A stretch of DNA of 64,000 bases from Aralia elata (GCA_034770075.1 JAVJAP010000141.1:558001-622000), one strand, 5' to 3'. Counted from the stretch's first letter, positions 10,566 through 23,115 are shown. Notes: generated by a model from the sequence alone, not told the origin. Numbers and translations: made by a program.

Positions 10566-12893
10566 AACTTAAATCCACCTGCTAGCTTCTTTTAGCCAGG
10601 TCAGACTTCGTGCTCATATGTACAACCTTTACATAATGTTATAGAAATTTTAACTTATAATAATCAAAGTATAATGCAGAAAAGTGATAATATTACAATA
10701 TCATTCGTTCGTGTTTATAACATTCTCAAATAACTTGTTCTTATTACACATAAGTCTTAAAAGACTTGCAAACAAATATCCATTTATCTATCCTAGACTT
10801 TCAATATTAGCAACCAGGCAGTTTTCAGGAAAGAGGGGGCTTTCCATTAAAACGATGCGCAGTTAGATGACCTAACCCCTTTTCTCATCAGAACTTTCTA
10901 GACATTGTCAATAATGTTAATCTAACATAGTTAAATGACTTATACATCTACGAACTTAAATATAAAGTACATAATACATTTTCAAAAGAAGACAACAAAT
11001 AATTATATCTTTCTTGACCTAACTGCTCTTCTTTAACTTTCTCTTTTACTGTCAGACTCTTCTAGTAATACTTCCTTAGCTGCAAATAGAAATTATTTAT
11101 AAGAATGAGCATAAAATAGCTCAGCAAGTATAAAGATATGAATAAAGGGACACACACAATGTGATTAATTTGAAAGAATAAAGTTCAATGATTTTGCCTA
11201 ACTGAGGGGTAATAGCCCAATCTGGTTCGTATCAACCATTTCTGTCAGTCCTAAAGACTTAGAAATATGTTTGGTTTGGATATTTTGAAGGGGATCAACC
11301 TTCATCAATATCATAGGTGTATGTATATCATCATACTCATGCCCACTGCACGTTATGTCGAGATTTACTGGACATGTATATATAACCCTCAAGGGGTAAT
11401 TCATCTCAGTTGTAGAAGTCTTACAAAAATAATTTGGTTTGACACAACAATTTATGTTTTGATAAACGATATCAGCGCAATATCACAAGAATAATAATTT
11501 ATTTCTTAAGTTATGCTGAATGAAAAAGCAATAACTTCACAATAATTGATAATATATTCGTCGGTATATTGTTCGACTGTAATTTGAATCCATAATGAAA
11601 GAGAAAGAGATTTAAAAGAATTTGCAACAAGTAAGGAAAACTTACAAAACGTAGAAACCTTGTTCAATTTCAAACTAAATAAGAGTTAGAAAACTTGCCT
11701 CGTATATCTTTTACAGATAAATATAACGGTCTAAACGTTCGTCGTAAATCCTACACGATTATAAGTTCATGTACACTAATTAAGCATTTAACGATTAAAT
11801 CTTTTAAGATTTATTTCGGCTATTATAACCGCTTATAAATAAGACTCCTACTACTATACATCAAATAATTTCAGCATTATAACTACATATAAAATGAATA
11901 TTCTTACTAAATACTTAAAGAAAATCGAACATAGTAACTGCTTATAAAAGTATATTTTTAACTTTATAAGAGAAATAAATCGGATATTATAATTGCTTGT
12001 AAATAGGACTTAACATAAAATAATTTGGGCATTCTAACTACTTATAAAAGTATATTTTTACATAAAAAATAAAAATTATAACCACTAGAGTATACATCTT
12101 GTAGTTGCTAGCTTTACTTCCAATCGCGTAGCGCTTCGATACTTCGAAAGTAATTTTTTTTATCTTACAATATCTCTCAGAATATAAATATAGAGTGTTT
12201 TTGCTCTTGAATTGCTCTTGAACATGGTAAGGAATTAATGAACCTAGCTTGCTATTTATAGGAAAACATAGTTTCGCTAATTGCACGTTAGAGGCTCGGC
12301 TTATTACACTTTGCACCCTAACATATTCTTAGAATATCTTCTAAGCCCCTCAATGAAAATATCTTCCAAGCTCGACAATGCAGCTTGTAATTGAACTTAT
12401 CTTCTAAGCTCCTCAATGAAAATATCTTCCAAGCTCGATAATGCAGCTTGCAATTGAACTTAGCTTCTAAGCTCCTCAATGAAAATATCTACCAAGCTCG
12501 ACAAATCACTTTGTCATTCCCAAGCACGACACAACAACTTATAAAAAAACAATTTGCCGGGATGCTTCTCGGATAAATCGTGGAAAGCACGACAAATCAT
12601 TTTGTCAATGTAAGCACGACTAAGCAGTTTGACAAAAAAACACCTGCTTCAAAATATCATTTCGATCTTTATTAAGCACATATGTTACAAAATTTGAATC
12701 TCATTAGGGCTTAAGGTTTTAAACTTCTCCATACCTAGTTTTAGGTTATACGTTCTAATTCTAAACGTATACGATCATATTTTCGAATCGTATTAGGTTC
12801 AAAAATTACCTGAACAGTCGTTCATTAGGTATTTCTAGAGTTTTTTTTCTTAACCCAGTTAAGAAAATATTTATAATTTTGATAATATTTTGG
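10566..12893 (-). mobile_element. LTR (F), inverted member of the G family
   Basis: On the minus strand it runs from a start near 12893 through the U3 (TCGTGC-type motifs at about 12470-12650), a TATA box at 12253-12260, the array (about 11815-12070), a candidate intron, and a 3' region equal to LTR G positions 8730-9050. It keeps about 870 bases where LTR G has only 430, including the hairpin and acceptor that G has lost. Its last bases (GGTGGATTT) then diverge. Confidence 0.7.
11080..11698 (-). other. Candidate GC-AG intron in LTR F, with branch-point stem-loop and mini-exon
   Basis: On the minus strand the donor is CGAG|GCAAGT (exon ends at 11699) and the acceptor TATTTGCAG (intron ends at 11080), length 619. 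A TGAGC/GCTCA stem (11106-11110 with 11119-11123) carries the likely branch point CTCAT, 26 nt from the acceptor. The downstream segment 11033-11079 encodes AKEVLLEESDSKRES and a stop when one base is taken from the upstream exon. The same arrangement occurs in LTRs E, B, C, D and I. Splicing itself is inferred. Confidence 0.55.
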
Positions 12894-14082
12894 GGTATTA
12901 TAACCTCATAGTCTAACAGATGAAGAGACTGACTCTAGTGAAACCATCGCTCAGATAAAGTGCGGTGATAACCCCACGAGCAGCGATGGGGAGCTATAGT
13001 GAAGAAATGCTCAAAGCCCCAAGAATTTAACTCGGGCCTGGTAATTAGCATGAAGAGCATAATATAGAGAATAGATACTGAACCAGTTCCCCCGAGGTTA
13101 GGTAAACTCCAGGACCTATAACACGAAAAGGTAAGATGACTATAACTTGGGACAAAAAGATCCAAGGGGTAGAGAACATCACGAAATTTTTACTTCATTA
13201 GCGCATAAGTATGCTAATAGATGACGACTCAAATCAAAGCCCAAGATATCGAGAATGGCCACTCGAGCTTTAGGAAATGCATGGCCACGAGTCGATGGAG
13301 CAGCAATGTAGGGCTAAGGAAGATCCTCGTCTACGTCAATAGCACCGGCTCGGTCAACACCAAATGGACGGATGTAAGACTCCGCTAGATGATGAGCCTG
13401 TCTCGTAACCCGGGGAGATAGGGCAGCAGAGGTTATCCTACGAACCCCTGAAGATGCAAGATGCAATGTAGAACTACTAGACATTTCAAGATCCATGACT
13501 AAACGAAGATTAAATGACATGGAATGAGGTACACCATATGCTATTCTATATATTTAAAATTTCTTGTGCATTGACCTAGGAAATACTAAAATAGGGGACT
13601 CTTAAAGCACGAATATATTGGCCATCACAGCATGCATGGTCTGCATATGCCAGTCTACATCATGTTTTTGCATCAAATACGGTATAAAATGTGCACCTGC
13701 ATCCAGTCATATAACCTAAGAAAAATTTCACCAGCGTCTTCTATATAAAATGGACTATCCACATGCACCATGGCATGCATACGTAACCATTTGTAGGTAC
13801 CCAAGGCACAACCCAAGAGATATGCATAATTTACGATATACTATGTTTGAAACTCTAATACAAATTAAACGCCCCCTCTTAGTCAATGGGGCAGCACACT
13901 TCTCAGTTTGGGCCTCATTTTGATCTAGATCGGCGGCTATCCCGAGCTAGCCATCCATAGTTGTCAGCCTCCCTTAGCCCATTGAGATCGATTCAAATTG
14001 GACATACATAATCTTTTTCATTTTATGAGACTATAAGCATGCAAGATGTATTGCGGGCACAAAAAGAATCCAACCTATCTAG
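12894..14082. other. Unrecognised segment between LTR F and Tat pol
   Basis: This stretch is more GC-balanced than its neighbours. A 68-aa minus frame (13314-13520; serine-rich start, then HHLAESYIRPFGVD) is unassigned. No Gypsy domain was found on either strand. By position it could hold the degenerate gag/protease side of the Tat element whose RT starts at 14083, but I see no matching motif. Confidence 0.35.
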
Positions 14083-16744
14083 CAGAAGAGAAGGATCTTT
14101 GCCCCCGAATGGCAGAAGATCACTGACGATGAAGTGGCCAAGTTGCTGGCGGCAAACTTTATCTTTGAGATCAACTACTCAGAGTGGTTGGTGAATGTGA
14201 TGTTGGTAAGAAAGCAGAATGGGAAGTGGACGATATGCATCTCTTACACTGATCTAAATAAGGCGGGTAAGGATTTCTACCCCCTGCCACACATCGACCA
14301 ATTAATTGATGCTACTTCAGGATTTTCTTTGCTTAGTTTTATAGATGCCTTTTGGGATACAATCAGATTTCGATGTGTAAGGAGGACATTCCGAAGACGA
14401 CTTTCATCAATTATCGGGGTATTTATACCTACAAGAAGATGACGTTCGGGTTGCTAAACCCAGGGGATACTTACCAACGGATGATGAATTACGTATTCAG
14501 AAGATAATTGGGTCGAAATATAGAAGTATATGTCGATAATAGGATCGTCAAAAGTACGTCAGCTCGGGATCACTTAGACGACTTGGAGGATTACTTCCAG
14601 ACTATCTGACATCACAGTATTTGCCTGAACCTGACTAAGTGTACCTTCGGGCTCGGTTCGGGGAAGTTCATTGGATACCTGGTGAGCAAGCGGGGAATTA
14701 AGGCTAATCTAGAAAAGATCAAGACCATATTGGACATGAAGTCTCCTCAGACCTTCAAAGACGTACAATGGTTGACTAGTCGGATTGCAGCATTAAAGAG
14801 GTTTATGTCTAAGTCGACAGAGCGATGTCTTCCGTTCTTCGACACTCTGAAGGGCCGAAAAATGAAAAGACTTTCAAGTGGACTTCGGAGTGTGAAGATG
14901 AATTCCAAGGGATCAAGAGATATCTATCCTTGGCACCTTTATTGATGAAGTTGATCCCTTCAGAACCTTTATACCTTTATTTGGCAGTAAGTTCATTGGC
15001 AGTCGGGGCAATTTTGGTATGAGAGGCGGATGGAAAATAGTTCCCCATCTAATATGTCAGTCATGCGCTTCGGGACACGGAGACCAAATATCCGAACTTG
15101 GAAAAGTTTGCCAATGCGTTGATTGTGGCTAGTTAGAAACTTCGGCATTATTTCCATGGTCGGTTGGTGGTAGTAAACAAGGATCAGCCCTTAAAGAAGA
15201 TAATGCATAAGTCGGACGTCTTGGGTTGACTCGTTGCTTGGGCTATGGAGTTAACTTAATTTGCTTTAGAGTACTACCCTCGGACAGCGATAAAAGGTTA
15301 GGCTTTGGCCGACTTTGTTGTGGAGCGCTCGTTTTTTGAACCGGACTCTTCGGATCAGTCGACTATGGTTATAGGATCAGTCACGGATGTTCAATTGACA
15401 AAGACTTCGTGGACTCTTTGTGTTGATGGGTCTTCAACTTCGGATGTCAATGGGGTTAAAGTGATTTTGACGAGTCTGGAAGGATTTAAGGTTCAGCAAG
15501 CCATTCATTTTCGATTCGAGGTGACTAATAATGAAGCAGAGTATGAGGCAATTTTAGCCAGCTTGCGATTGGCTCGGAGCTTAAAAGTTCAACGTTTGAT
15601 CGTTTTTAGTGATTCTCAGCTGGTGGTTAAATAGATATCGGGAGAATATGAGGCCTAGGGGGCAAGGATGACGAAGTATTTGGCCAACGTGAAGGATTGT
15701 CTCCACTACTTCATCTCGTTTGCTTTTCAGGGTGTGGATCGGTCAAATAACACATTGGCAGATACTTTGGCTAGGTTAGCCATGACAGAGGCGAGTTCCT
15801 TTAGCGGTTTGGTGTATCTAGAGGTTCTTGACGCTCCAAGTGTTCAGAGGTTGGAAGTTTAAATGATTGAGCGGTCAAATTATTGGCTAACACCATACAT
15901 AGAATATTTAAAGTGATGGGGTTCTGCCTTCAGATCGGATATTGGCCAAGAAATTCAAGCATAAGAGTTCATACTTCATCCTGATTGATAGGGAATTATA
16001 CCGAAGGGCATTTCCTTTGCCATTGCTGAAGTGTTGGTTACCTTCCGAAACGGCTGATGTCCTTCCGGAAGTGCATGAGGGGATCTGCGGTGATCATATG
16101 AGGGCCAAGGCGTTAGCATATAAGGTGTTCCCGATCCCGATCGCTATTTGGGAAATTGGCATCTTGGGCCCATTATCGAAGGCTAGAGGACAAATGAACT
16201 TCGTCATAGTGGCATTTGACTATATGACTAAGTGGGTGGAGGCTAAACCACTTCGAACGATCACGAAACATGAGTGTTTGAAATTTTTCAAAGAATTTGT
16301 TGTGTTACAATTCGGCATCCATATGATTCTTGTATCCGATAATGGAAGGCAGTTTGTGGGGTCCAAGTTTAAGGAGTTCTTAAAGGATTTGGGTATTCAG
16401 CATCGAAAGACGTTGGTTTCACATCCTTAATCCAACGACCAAGTAGAGGTGACAAACTGAACTCTGCTCAATGGAACTAAAAGAAGATTGGACAAAGCCA
16501 AGGGACGATGGCCCGAGGAGTTACTTAGTGTTCTGTGGGTGTATCGGACGACTCCTCTGACGATAACAGGCGATTCGCCGTTCAGACTTTCCTATGGGAC
16601 AAATGCACTTATTCCAGTAGAGATCGCTTCTCCATCACTTTGGGTCAATCAATATAAGGAGTTGCACAATGACAAAGGACTTCGGGTCAATTTGGATCTA
16701 TTGGAGGAGGTTCGGGAGTCGGCATTGATAAGGTTAACTGTCTA
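14083..16744 (+). pseudogene. Tat-lineage pol relic: RT, RNase H, integrase (first part)
   Basis: In order: RT (14083-14640; IDQLIDATSGFSLLSFIDAF, with the catalytic box read as YVDN instead of YVDD near 14530), an RT/RNase H connection (14640-15000), an RNase H of the second type (15395-15800; WTLCVDGSS, NNEAEYEAIL, FSDSQLVV, NNTLADTLARLA), and integrase (15942-16744). The integrase has lost most of its zinc-binding part between AYKVF and PIPIAIW. The first catalytic Asp is replaced (WEIGILGP), while SDNGRQF and QVEVTN remain. Many stops and frameshifts make it dead. The protein copied RNA to DNA and inserted it in the nucleus. The frame resumes at 17637 after an LTR insertion. Confidence 0.9.
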
Positions 16745-17630
16745 TTGATGAGTGGGTTTTATACATATTATTTGGATACTTTTAGGCTTAATAATTTGTG
16801 AGTTTTTAAGTATTTTCTGTTATTTAATAGTATTTTTAGCTATTTTATTGTTTTTATTTTATTTTGTAGGAAAAAGGAGTTAAGTGACAAAATCGTAAAT
16901 ATTTGAAGCTTGGGCATGCAAGTAAGGAGCAAAAGAGGAAATCTGCAGAAAGCCAAGCGTCGCGGCGCTTGAGCTTTAGAGTCGCGGTGTTGCCCTAGTT
17001 TATTTTCAAGAGCCGCGACGCTTGAGGGAAAAGTCGCGATGCTAGAGGCTTCCTGGGCGCGTGGCAGGCGCGTGACTTAGCTAAGCTGATGGGTTTATTT
17101 GCTGTTTGTTTTCTAATGAAAGAAGGACACTTACCAATTGATGGCAATTCTACAAGGCTGAAGACTTCAATATAAACATTTCTATCTAGGGTTATAAAAG
17201 TAATTGTAATCCTTTTAGGAAATTAGGAGGCCTATAAATACATGTTAAAGGGCTACTAGAATAGTCAATTCTTTTATCGCGATGGCTAGACTTCAGATTT
17301 GGAGATCTAGTGTAAAAACTCTTTCAACACCAATGGAGGCAAGGAATTGAAGGATGCTTGGAGATGGAAGATGTCTTCATAAGAGTTTTTCTTCTCTAAC
17401 TTATCTTTAATACTTGTATTTTTCATGGATGTTAATTAATATTTGGAAAAGTTTAATTTATGTGTTATGGATTAAACTTCTATCTGTTTAAATTAAATTG
17501 ACTTGATATTAAATTGATGTTTGGAAAATATTAGAATTAATTCTCTCTGGGATCGACAACTCTACTCATCACTTTATTACTTGTTGACCGTGTATACTTG
17601 CACGTATTTATTGATTGCTACATCAACCAA
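16745..17630 (+). mobile_element. Solo LTR inserted in Tat integrase, with target-site duplication
   Basis: TGATGAGTGGGTTTTATAC begins at 16746 and the LTR ends around CATCAACCAA at 17630. The host sequence TGTCTA is found on both sides (16739-16744 and 17631-17636), and the integrase frame rejoins across the insertion. One extra T sits at 16745. The LTR holds a GC-rich block with GTCGCGGCGCTTGAG-type repeats (16960-17050) and TATAAATA at 17233. No internal region is present, so it is a solo LTR formed by LTR-LTR recombination. Confidence 0.85.
17233..17240 (+). promoter_or_regulatory. TATA box of the solo LTR
   Basis: TATAAATA lies about 490 bp into the LTR and downstream of the repeated GC-rich motif. 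Confidence 0.5.
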
Positions 17631-17636
17631 TGTCTA

Positions 17637-17883
17637 CCAGCGTAAAACTACTAGACATTATAATCAAGGTGTAAAGCTCAAGAGGTTCAAGATTGGAGAT
17701 CTAGTACTTCAGGAGGCTGAAGCATCTACTCCCCAAAACACAGGAAAGCTTATGCCTAATTGGGAGGGTCCTTCTGAAGTTGTTGAAGTGTCGAAGTCAG
17801 GAATTTACCGACTTCAGGCAATGGATGGATCTGAAGTAAAGAACACATGGCATGTTAGGAGACTTAGGAGATATTACCAATAA
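17637..17883 (+). pseudogene. C-terminal end of Tat integrase
   Basis: This continues the frame interrupted by the solo LTR: TTRHYNQGVKLKRFKIGDLV, then KLMPNWEGPSEVVEV and a final HVRRLRRYYQ before a stop at 17883. The NWEGP box is the usual end of Tat integrases. It has no chromodomain, as expected for this lineage. Confidence 0.85.
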
Positions 17884-18043
17884 GTTATGTAATCTTTATT
17901 TTTGTAATCTCATTCAATTATCAATAAGAGCAGACAGTTCATTCTGGCAGAAAATATTTTCATTTCATTCGATTATATTTACATTGGAGATCTTTTACAA
18001 AATTTAAAAACAAAAAATAGAAATATACAAGTAGTTAGTGGTT

Positions 18044-20080
18044 GGATGGAGGGTCGTATTCGGCTTCTGATTCTTCATCGGAAGAATCAAGGATTTTTGT
18101 ATCAAGACCAGCTGTTATCATCTTTGCCCTTATTTTTTCTTTGTGGCTCTCGTAAGCTTTGTATTATGATTTTTTTGGTTAGCTCTGGCAATTTTTTATA
18201 TTCTTCAATAATTCTTTGTCGATCGGCTTTAGACATTGTTGCCTTTTTCATTCTTTAACCTTTTATATTCGTACTCCAATTTCGAGCTCGCTTTTAATAG
18301 GTTTCTCATTTTTTTGGTGTAATTCTTCGAACTGGCTTTGGAGAATTGACACAGCCTTTTTCAGTTCTTTGTTGTCATCCTTTAGTTCATCTTATTCGTT
18401 CAGGAGATTTTGTTTTTGCTCATCGAGGGCAGTGTACTCCTGTTGCAAAATCTTTATTTATTGTTGGAGGTTATTGCATTGGTAAAGATCTTTGGTATGT
18501 TGATTCCTCGTGTCGGCGTGTTGATCTTTTTCTTTCTTAAGGTCTGATGTCAAGGATTGGACCTCGGCCTAAAGTAACTCAACCTCGATTTTTAATTGCC
18601 TTTCTTTCACGGTCATCTGTGATATTTGAGGAAGGGTTCTGGCAAGAATAACATTGCCTAAAATGGGAAATAATTGGGTCAGAATCAAGAAAATGTGTTA
18701 ATGAATAATTTAAGAGTATTGAAGGTGGTTGAATATACATGACATTGGTACTTTGCATATTCGCCCATAAGCTGTTGGGGGTGAAGTTCTTGAATCGGTC
18801 GTCATCTTCGGGGAGGGAGAAATGGTCGAAGAGTTCGTAAGGAAACTCTTTGGTCGAGTCTTCGGGCCATAACGTTATTGGTACAGAGTCGACTTGTGAC
18901 TGTGCAGATGTGAAGGGAGATTTGGGTGGTTGACTGGTGGTTGCTGTTGGTTGTGTTTGTGGTTCGGGGGATGTATTAGTATGTGGTTTTTTGGTGGGAG
19001 GTTCGGCTAGATGTTCTTCAGGTGGGGTAGTTCATAAGCTGGTGATGAGGTAGGGGTAGGGTAGAAGCCTTTACCAGTCGTCGTCTCTTTTTCTTCATTA
19101 ACATCACTTTCTTAGATCGGGTCATTTCTAAGGTGCTTTTCTTAGTTGGAGGAGGCATGGGGACGACATATATCGGTTGTATGGCTAGCGGTGAATCAGT
19201 TTCTTGGTTTGGGTGTGAAGTGGTTTCGATGATCCTTGCAGCTTTGAGGTTAGTGTTGAATTATGAAGTCGGAGTTGGAGGTGTTTCGGTGGGGATTGCT
19301 GTTATGGGGACTATTTCGATGTCGAATGTCTTTTCGGTGACTGGTTTGGGAATGGGTTCGCTTATGCGGGGTGTTTGGGAGCTGGATTCCCCGAGGGACT
19401 CTGGTTTATAAATTGTTACTGTACATGTGAGATGAAATTGTTTAAACAGTGAAAGATTACGAATTAGTAGTAGGAGTTTGGGTGGGAACTTACATCCATG
19501 TTGATAGAGCCAAGTTGGGTTGGATAACATCTCTATGGGCCAGTCGATGTTCTTCATCTTCTTATAGAATTCCCTGAATTCATCTATGCGCTTCCTGAGA
19601 AAGTGAGTTACTTTGACAATGGGGTCTTCGGGGTGGCCCAGTTCAGGAGGAGTTGGAGGTCGGTGCCTTTAACGAAGATCCATTAGGAATGCCATCCTTT
19701 GTTGCTGGATGGGGTCTTTATACAACTGGATTTTCCTGGTTGTTTGTTCACTTTGCACAGGCCCGGCTCCTTAGACCGGTTGACGCTGAATAGGACGAAG
19801 AAGAAGTCTAGCCCGGGCGTGATTCCTTATTCGTGACAGGATGGTATAAACTATATGAGGTGGAGATAGGAGTTCGACACCAGTTGTGTGAACCTGATGT
19901 CAACAAAACCGAGAAAGACGGAGATGAACTCATGCAGGGGGAATCAGACCTCATACTTCAGGGCCCAGATGGGGACGACAATCCATTCTCACCTCGGTCG
20001 CTAGTACATCCGATTGGATAGGTTTGGGGCCTGGAGTTCGTATTCATGTGGGATTTTGAATTGTTGACGAATGTAACGAT
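18044..20080 (-). pseudogene. Antisense extra ORF of a Tat element, Transposase_28-like (putative gypsy-type transposon protein)
   Basis: The minus strand encodes a long decayed protein. Its N-terminal side (20080-19680) reads FKIPHEYEL, PLHEFISVFLGFVDIRFTQL, FFFVLFSVNRSKEPGL and SSNKGW, the pattern I know from the plant 'putative gypsy type transposon' family (Pfam PF04195). The middle (19261-19557) is a long open piece. The C-terminal end (18044-18250) is acidic (DSSDEESEAEYDPPSNH, stop at 18044). It lies between pol and where the 3' LTR should be, in reverse orientation, as known for extra ORFs of Tat elements such as Grande and Retand. Its function is unknown. Its start is cut off by the Tekay insertion at 20081. 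Confidence 0.7.
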
Positions 20081-22343
20081 TGTAAATATTTGGATCCTTG
20101 TAATTCGGGTTTCCAAATATTATCTAATAAAATAAGAATTTTATTAATTATATTGTGTTTTATATGACTAAAGGTCGATTATTGACCTAATGAATGGATA
20201 TGTGATTATGTATACGTGTTGCGATTTCATAGATGAAATAAAAATTTTCCGAGAAAAACGCCGAAAACACTATTCATAAAACGCAGAAAATATCTTTTTC
20301 GTTTTTCGAAATTTTGAATCACGAGATGTTATTTGTTCAAGGATGGGAGACGAAATCTCCAAAAAAACTGACGAAAGAAATTTCATGGTTTTCGCATGCA
20401 TGATGAGTTAGAGAATCTAACTAGAATGAAATCGGGTAACGCGAGTTTGGATAAGTAAACCCTAAACAATTTTATAAAAAGGGTAAAATAGACTTTTGAT
20501 TAACTATAATAATTATAATAGTTAACTAAAAAGAAAACTAGAAATCGAAACTAAGTTTCGAAGTAATCGAATCGAAATGAGCCTAGGGATTAAAAGTGGC
20601 TCGATTAGGGTTCGGGATGGCTCGGCTAGGGTTGAGCTAGGGTTGGTGATGACTTGGTTAGGGTTGAGCCATGGCTCAAGCCCTAGGGTTAAACCCTAAA
20701 GATTTAAGGCCTAAGCAAGGTTGGTTGAAATGAAAACCAAATGAAACTCAAATTAAAGCATATAGTAATTCTTAAACCAAAGAAAGGGCAAAAAGGGCCA
20801 AAGTGGCCAGCCATTTGGATAAAAGGGGACCAAATGGTGAGTTATAAGGCATGACTCACTATGTTTAGACAAGCATTTATTGCTTGGTTTCCTATTAATC
20901 CATTTAAGCTAGCCAAATAATGCCTTAGCTCATGATTAGGTTCCTAACCTAGCATGAGTTAACCTAAACAATGGATGGTTAGGTTAGTTGGTGGGGCAAA
21001 TAAGCTAGGTTAATCTAACACTTAGCCATTCACCTCATCTTCCATTCTAAGAAAAAGCTAGAAAGAAAAAAAGAGAGAAAGGCAAGAATAAGAGAGAAAG
21101 AAAGAGAAGTTCAAAGAGAGATTGTGAGATATCATCTAAGAAGAAGGATCAAGATCATTAGCTTTGATCACCTAGCAAAGAGAAGGAGGAAGAATAGCAA
21201 GTTAAGATCAAGAAGAATAAAAAGGACTTATAAAAGGCGATTAACGCTAAAAGTCTAAAGATCGCAAAAGGCAAGTGTTCTAACCTTGTGCAAATTATTA
21301 TGTGCAAGTCTTATGATATATTAATCATACTCTCATGAATGTATATAAGTATGTTATGATTACGCAATATGCGTATATTATGACAAGTTTCAAACCTGCA
21401 ATCATATAGGTTGATCAAGTTTTACTTTAATGCTATGTTCTAATATACTTGAACTATTTCTGAAGAATGATCTAAGCCATTTGTTTCGGCTTGACATAGG
21501 TTAAACATTTTATTGATTTCAATTAAAATCCTCTAAAATGTTATTGTTTCATATAGAGCTTTCTAATCAATTGTACTTAGTATGGATTTAAGTCTTAGAA
21601 TGAACAACTCTAAAATAGGGAAGATTTTAGTCGGACATTTCCGACAAGGCTTCAAGCGCCTAACACCAAAAATGCAAATGTCGTTTCAGTATGTAGTGTT
21701 GATCAATGCAGGGCATAACGGGTTGATCACCTACTGTGCTCGTAAGTTAAGACGGTTTCACAGTTAAATTAATGTTGAACCTTTTCAAAGAAAAACAAAA
21801 GTTCTTGGTCCTTCGATCGCTCAACATGTATAGTCAGTATGTTGTTTCAAACATGTAATCGGATAATCTTGTTATTCAAAATGATTCAAAATGCCTTCAC
21901 AACTATTGTTCAGTTGTTGAAGTACTCTTAGAGAACATGTTTAATTAATATTTATGTTGTTATTAATAACTGTTATTACTTGTTGAGCAATTAAATGCTC
22001 ATTCTTGCTTTGAATTAAGTGTTTTCAGCTAAGTCGGATCGTGCAGAGGGTTCAGGTAAGGATAAAGGGAAGGGAAAGGTGGAAGGATCGTAGAACGATC
22101 TGTTCTATAATAGATAGGATATTTGTAATGATATTTTATATATTAATATGTAAGAACACTTTAAAGGTCTTAGAACCAGGAATTGTAAGGCTATAATTGT
22201 AATAAGTAGTAATTACTTCATAGATTGTAATAAGTAGTAATTACTTCATGGTGTTAAGTTTATTTGGATGTGTGCATGTGGATGAATAGTATCGTGAAGC
22301 ACCGAACACGGGTTTGAAGGTACCTGGATTTGGGGGTGTCACA
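20081..22343 (+). mobile_element. 5' LTR (I) of plus-strand Tekay-like element
   Basis: The LTR runs from TGTAAATATTTGG at 20081 to GGGGGTGTCACA at 22343 and is followed by a PBS. It interrupts the antisense Tat ORF. A plausible TATAAAAA is at 20473-20480, but other TATA-like sites exist. It carries the conserved intron candidate (21271-22028) and the branch-point stem-loop. No matching 3' LTR was found in this window; the far end of the element was lost or moved. Confidence 0.75.
21271..22028 (+). other. Candidate GC-AG intron in LTR I, with branch-point stem-loop and mini-exon
   Basis: The donor is AAAAG|GCAAGT (exon ends 21270) and the acceptor GTTTTCAG (ends 22028), length 758. The stem TGAGCA/TGCTCA (21984-21989, 21996-22001) contains CTCAT with the branch A at 22001, 27 nt from the acceptor. 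The following segment 22029-22093 is in frame with one upstream base and encodes AKSDRAEGSGKDKGKGKV... to a TAG. A stop lies about 12 codons upstream of the donor in that frame, so the upstream coding exon, if any, is unclear. Confidence 0.6.
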
Positions 22344-22346
22344 GGT

Positions 22347-22358
22347 TGGTATCAAAGT
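22347..22358 (+). other. Primer binding site, initiator-Met type
   Basis: TGGTATCAAAGT lies three bases after the LTR end. It matches the standard plant initiator-Met PBS (TGGTATCAGAGC) except for two transition-type changes. Confidence 0.75.
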
Positions 22359-22578
22359 TGATAGTTTAGAAACCTTAGGTGGGGATCGCCTAGGGCTATA
22401 ACCTTAGAAGAATTAGAAAGATAGAAAGAAATAAACTCATATAGAGTTCGTATAGAGATGGATTGAGGAAATTCATCTGAAAGAAGTATAAAGAATAAAA
22501 TAACATAGATTCTACTGTTATTTGTTATATGTAATATATTTGATGCTATGTGCTAATTAGATAATAGTTTTGTTGTAG

Positions 22579-23115
22579 ATGTCAGGTGATGATGATAGTA
22601 GAGATGTACCAGTAGTGTATGAGGAGCTAATCGCTCCAGCCCAGATGGCACCTGAGCCAGTACCAGAGTCGGTACCGGTACTATTGGTAGAGAGTGACCC
22701 AGGGGTGGAGATTGATTCTGATGAGGATCCGTCTAAACACTGGGATGGGTCGGATGATGAGTATGTCAATCCTGAGATTCAGGAGGCATTGGCACAGCTG
22801 GGAGTACTGGTTCACCATCTAGTGGACCAGAACACAGAGTTGCGTACCCAATTGGAGGCGGCCGAACTCAAGGCCCAATATTATGAGAACAAAAGTGGGG
22901 AGTTACAGGTGGAGAACCATGAGTTGAATAACTTGTGGGATGAGGAGATTGACATGAGACAGAGAGCCGAGGAGTAGGCTTTCAACCTTGATCTAGAGGC
23001 GAAGGGGGTGAAAAGTAAGGCTGATATGATGAATTTTGCCTACCTGACTTCCATGGAGAATATCCAAGATAGGGTATGGGATAGTTTAGACGTTCTATCT
23101 CTCGAGCCCGTGTGA
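22579..23115 (+). pseudogene. Leader ORF upstream of gag: acidic N-terminus, coiled-coil C-terminus
   Basis: ATG at 22579 opens a 178-codon frame broken by one TAG at 22975-22977; the frame continues sensibly (AFNLDLEAKGV, ENIQDRVWDS) to TGA at 23113. The first 60 residues are acidic and rich in Pro and Val. Residues about 65-132 have leucine-spaced heptads (IQEALAQLGVLVHHL, ELRTQLEAAEL) typical of a coiled coil. It lies between PBS and gag, where extra ORFs are known in some plant Gypsy elements. The product is unrecognised. Codon use looks protein-like, so I regard it as a real element gene with one nonsense change. Confidence 0.55.

Noticed and set aside
13314..13520. 68-aa minus frame as a small gene
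   Set aside because: No family recognised, no context support; left as part of an unassigned segment.
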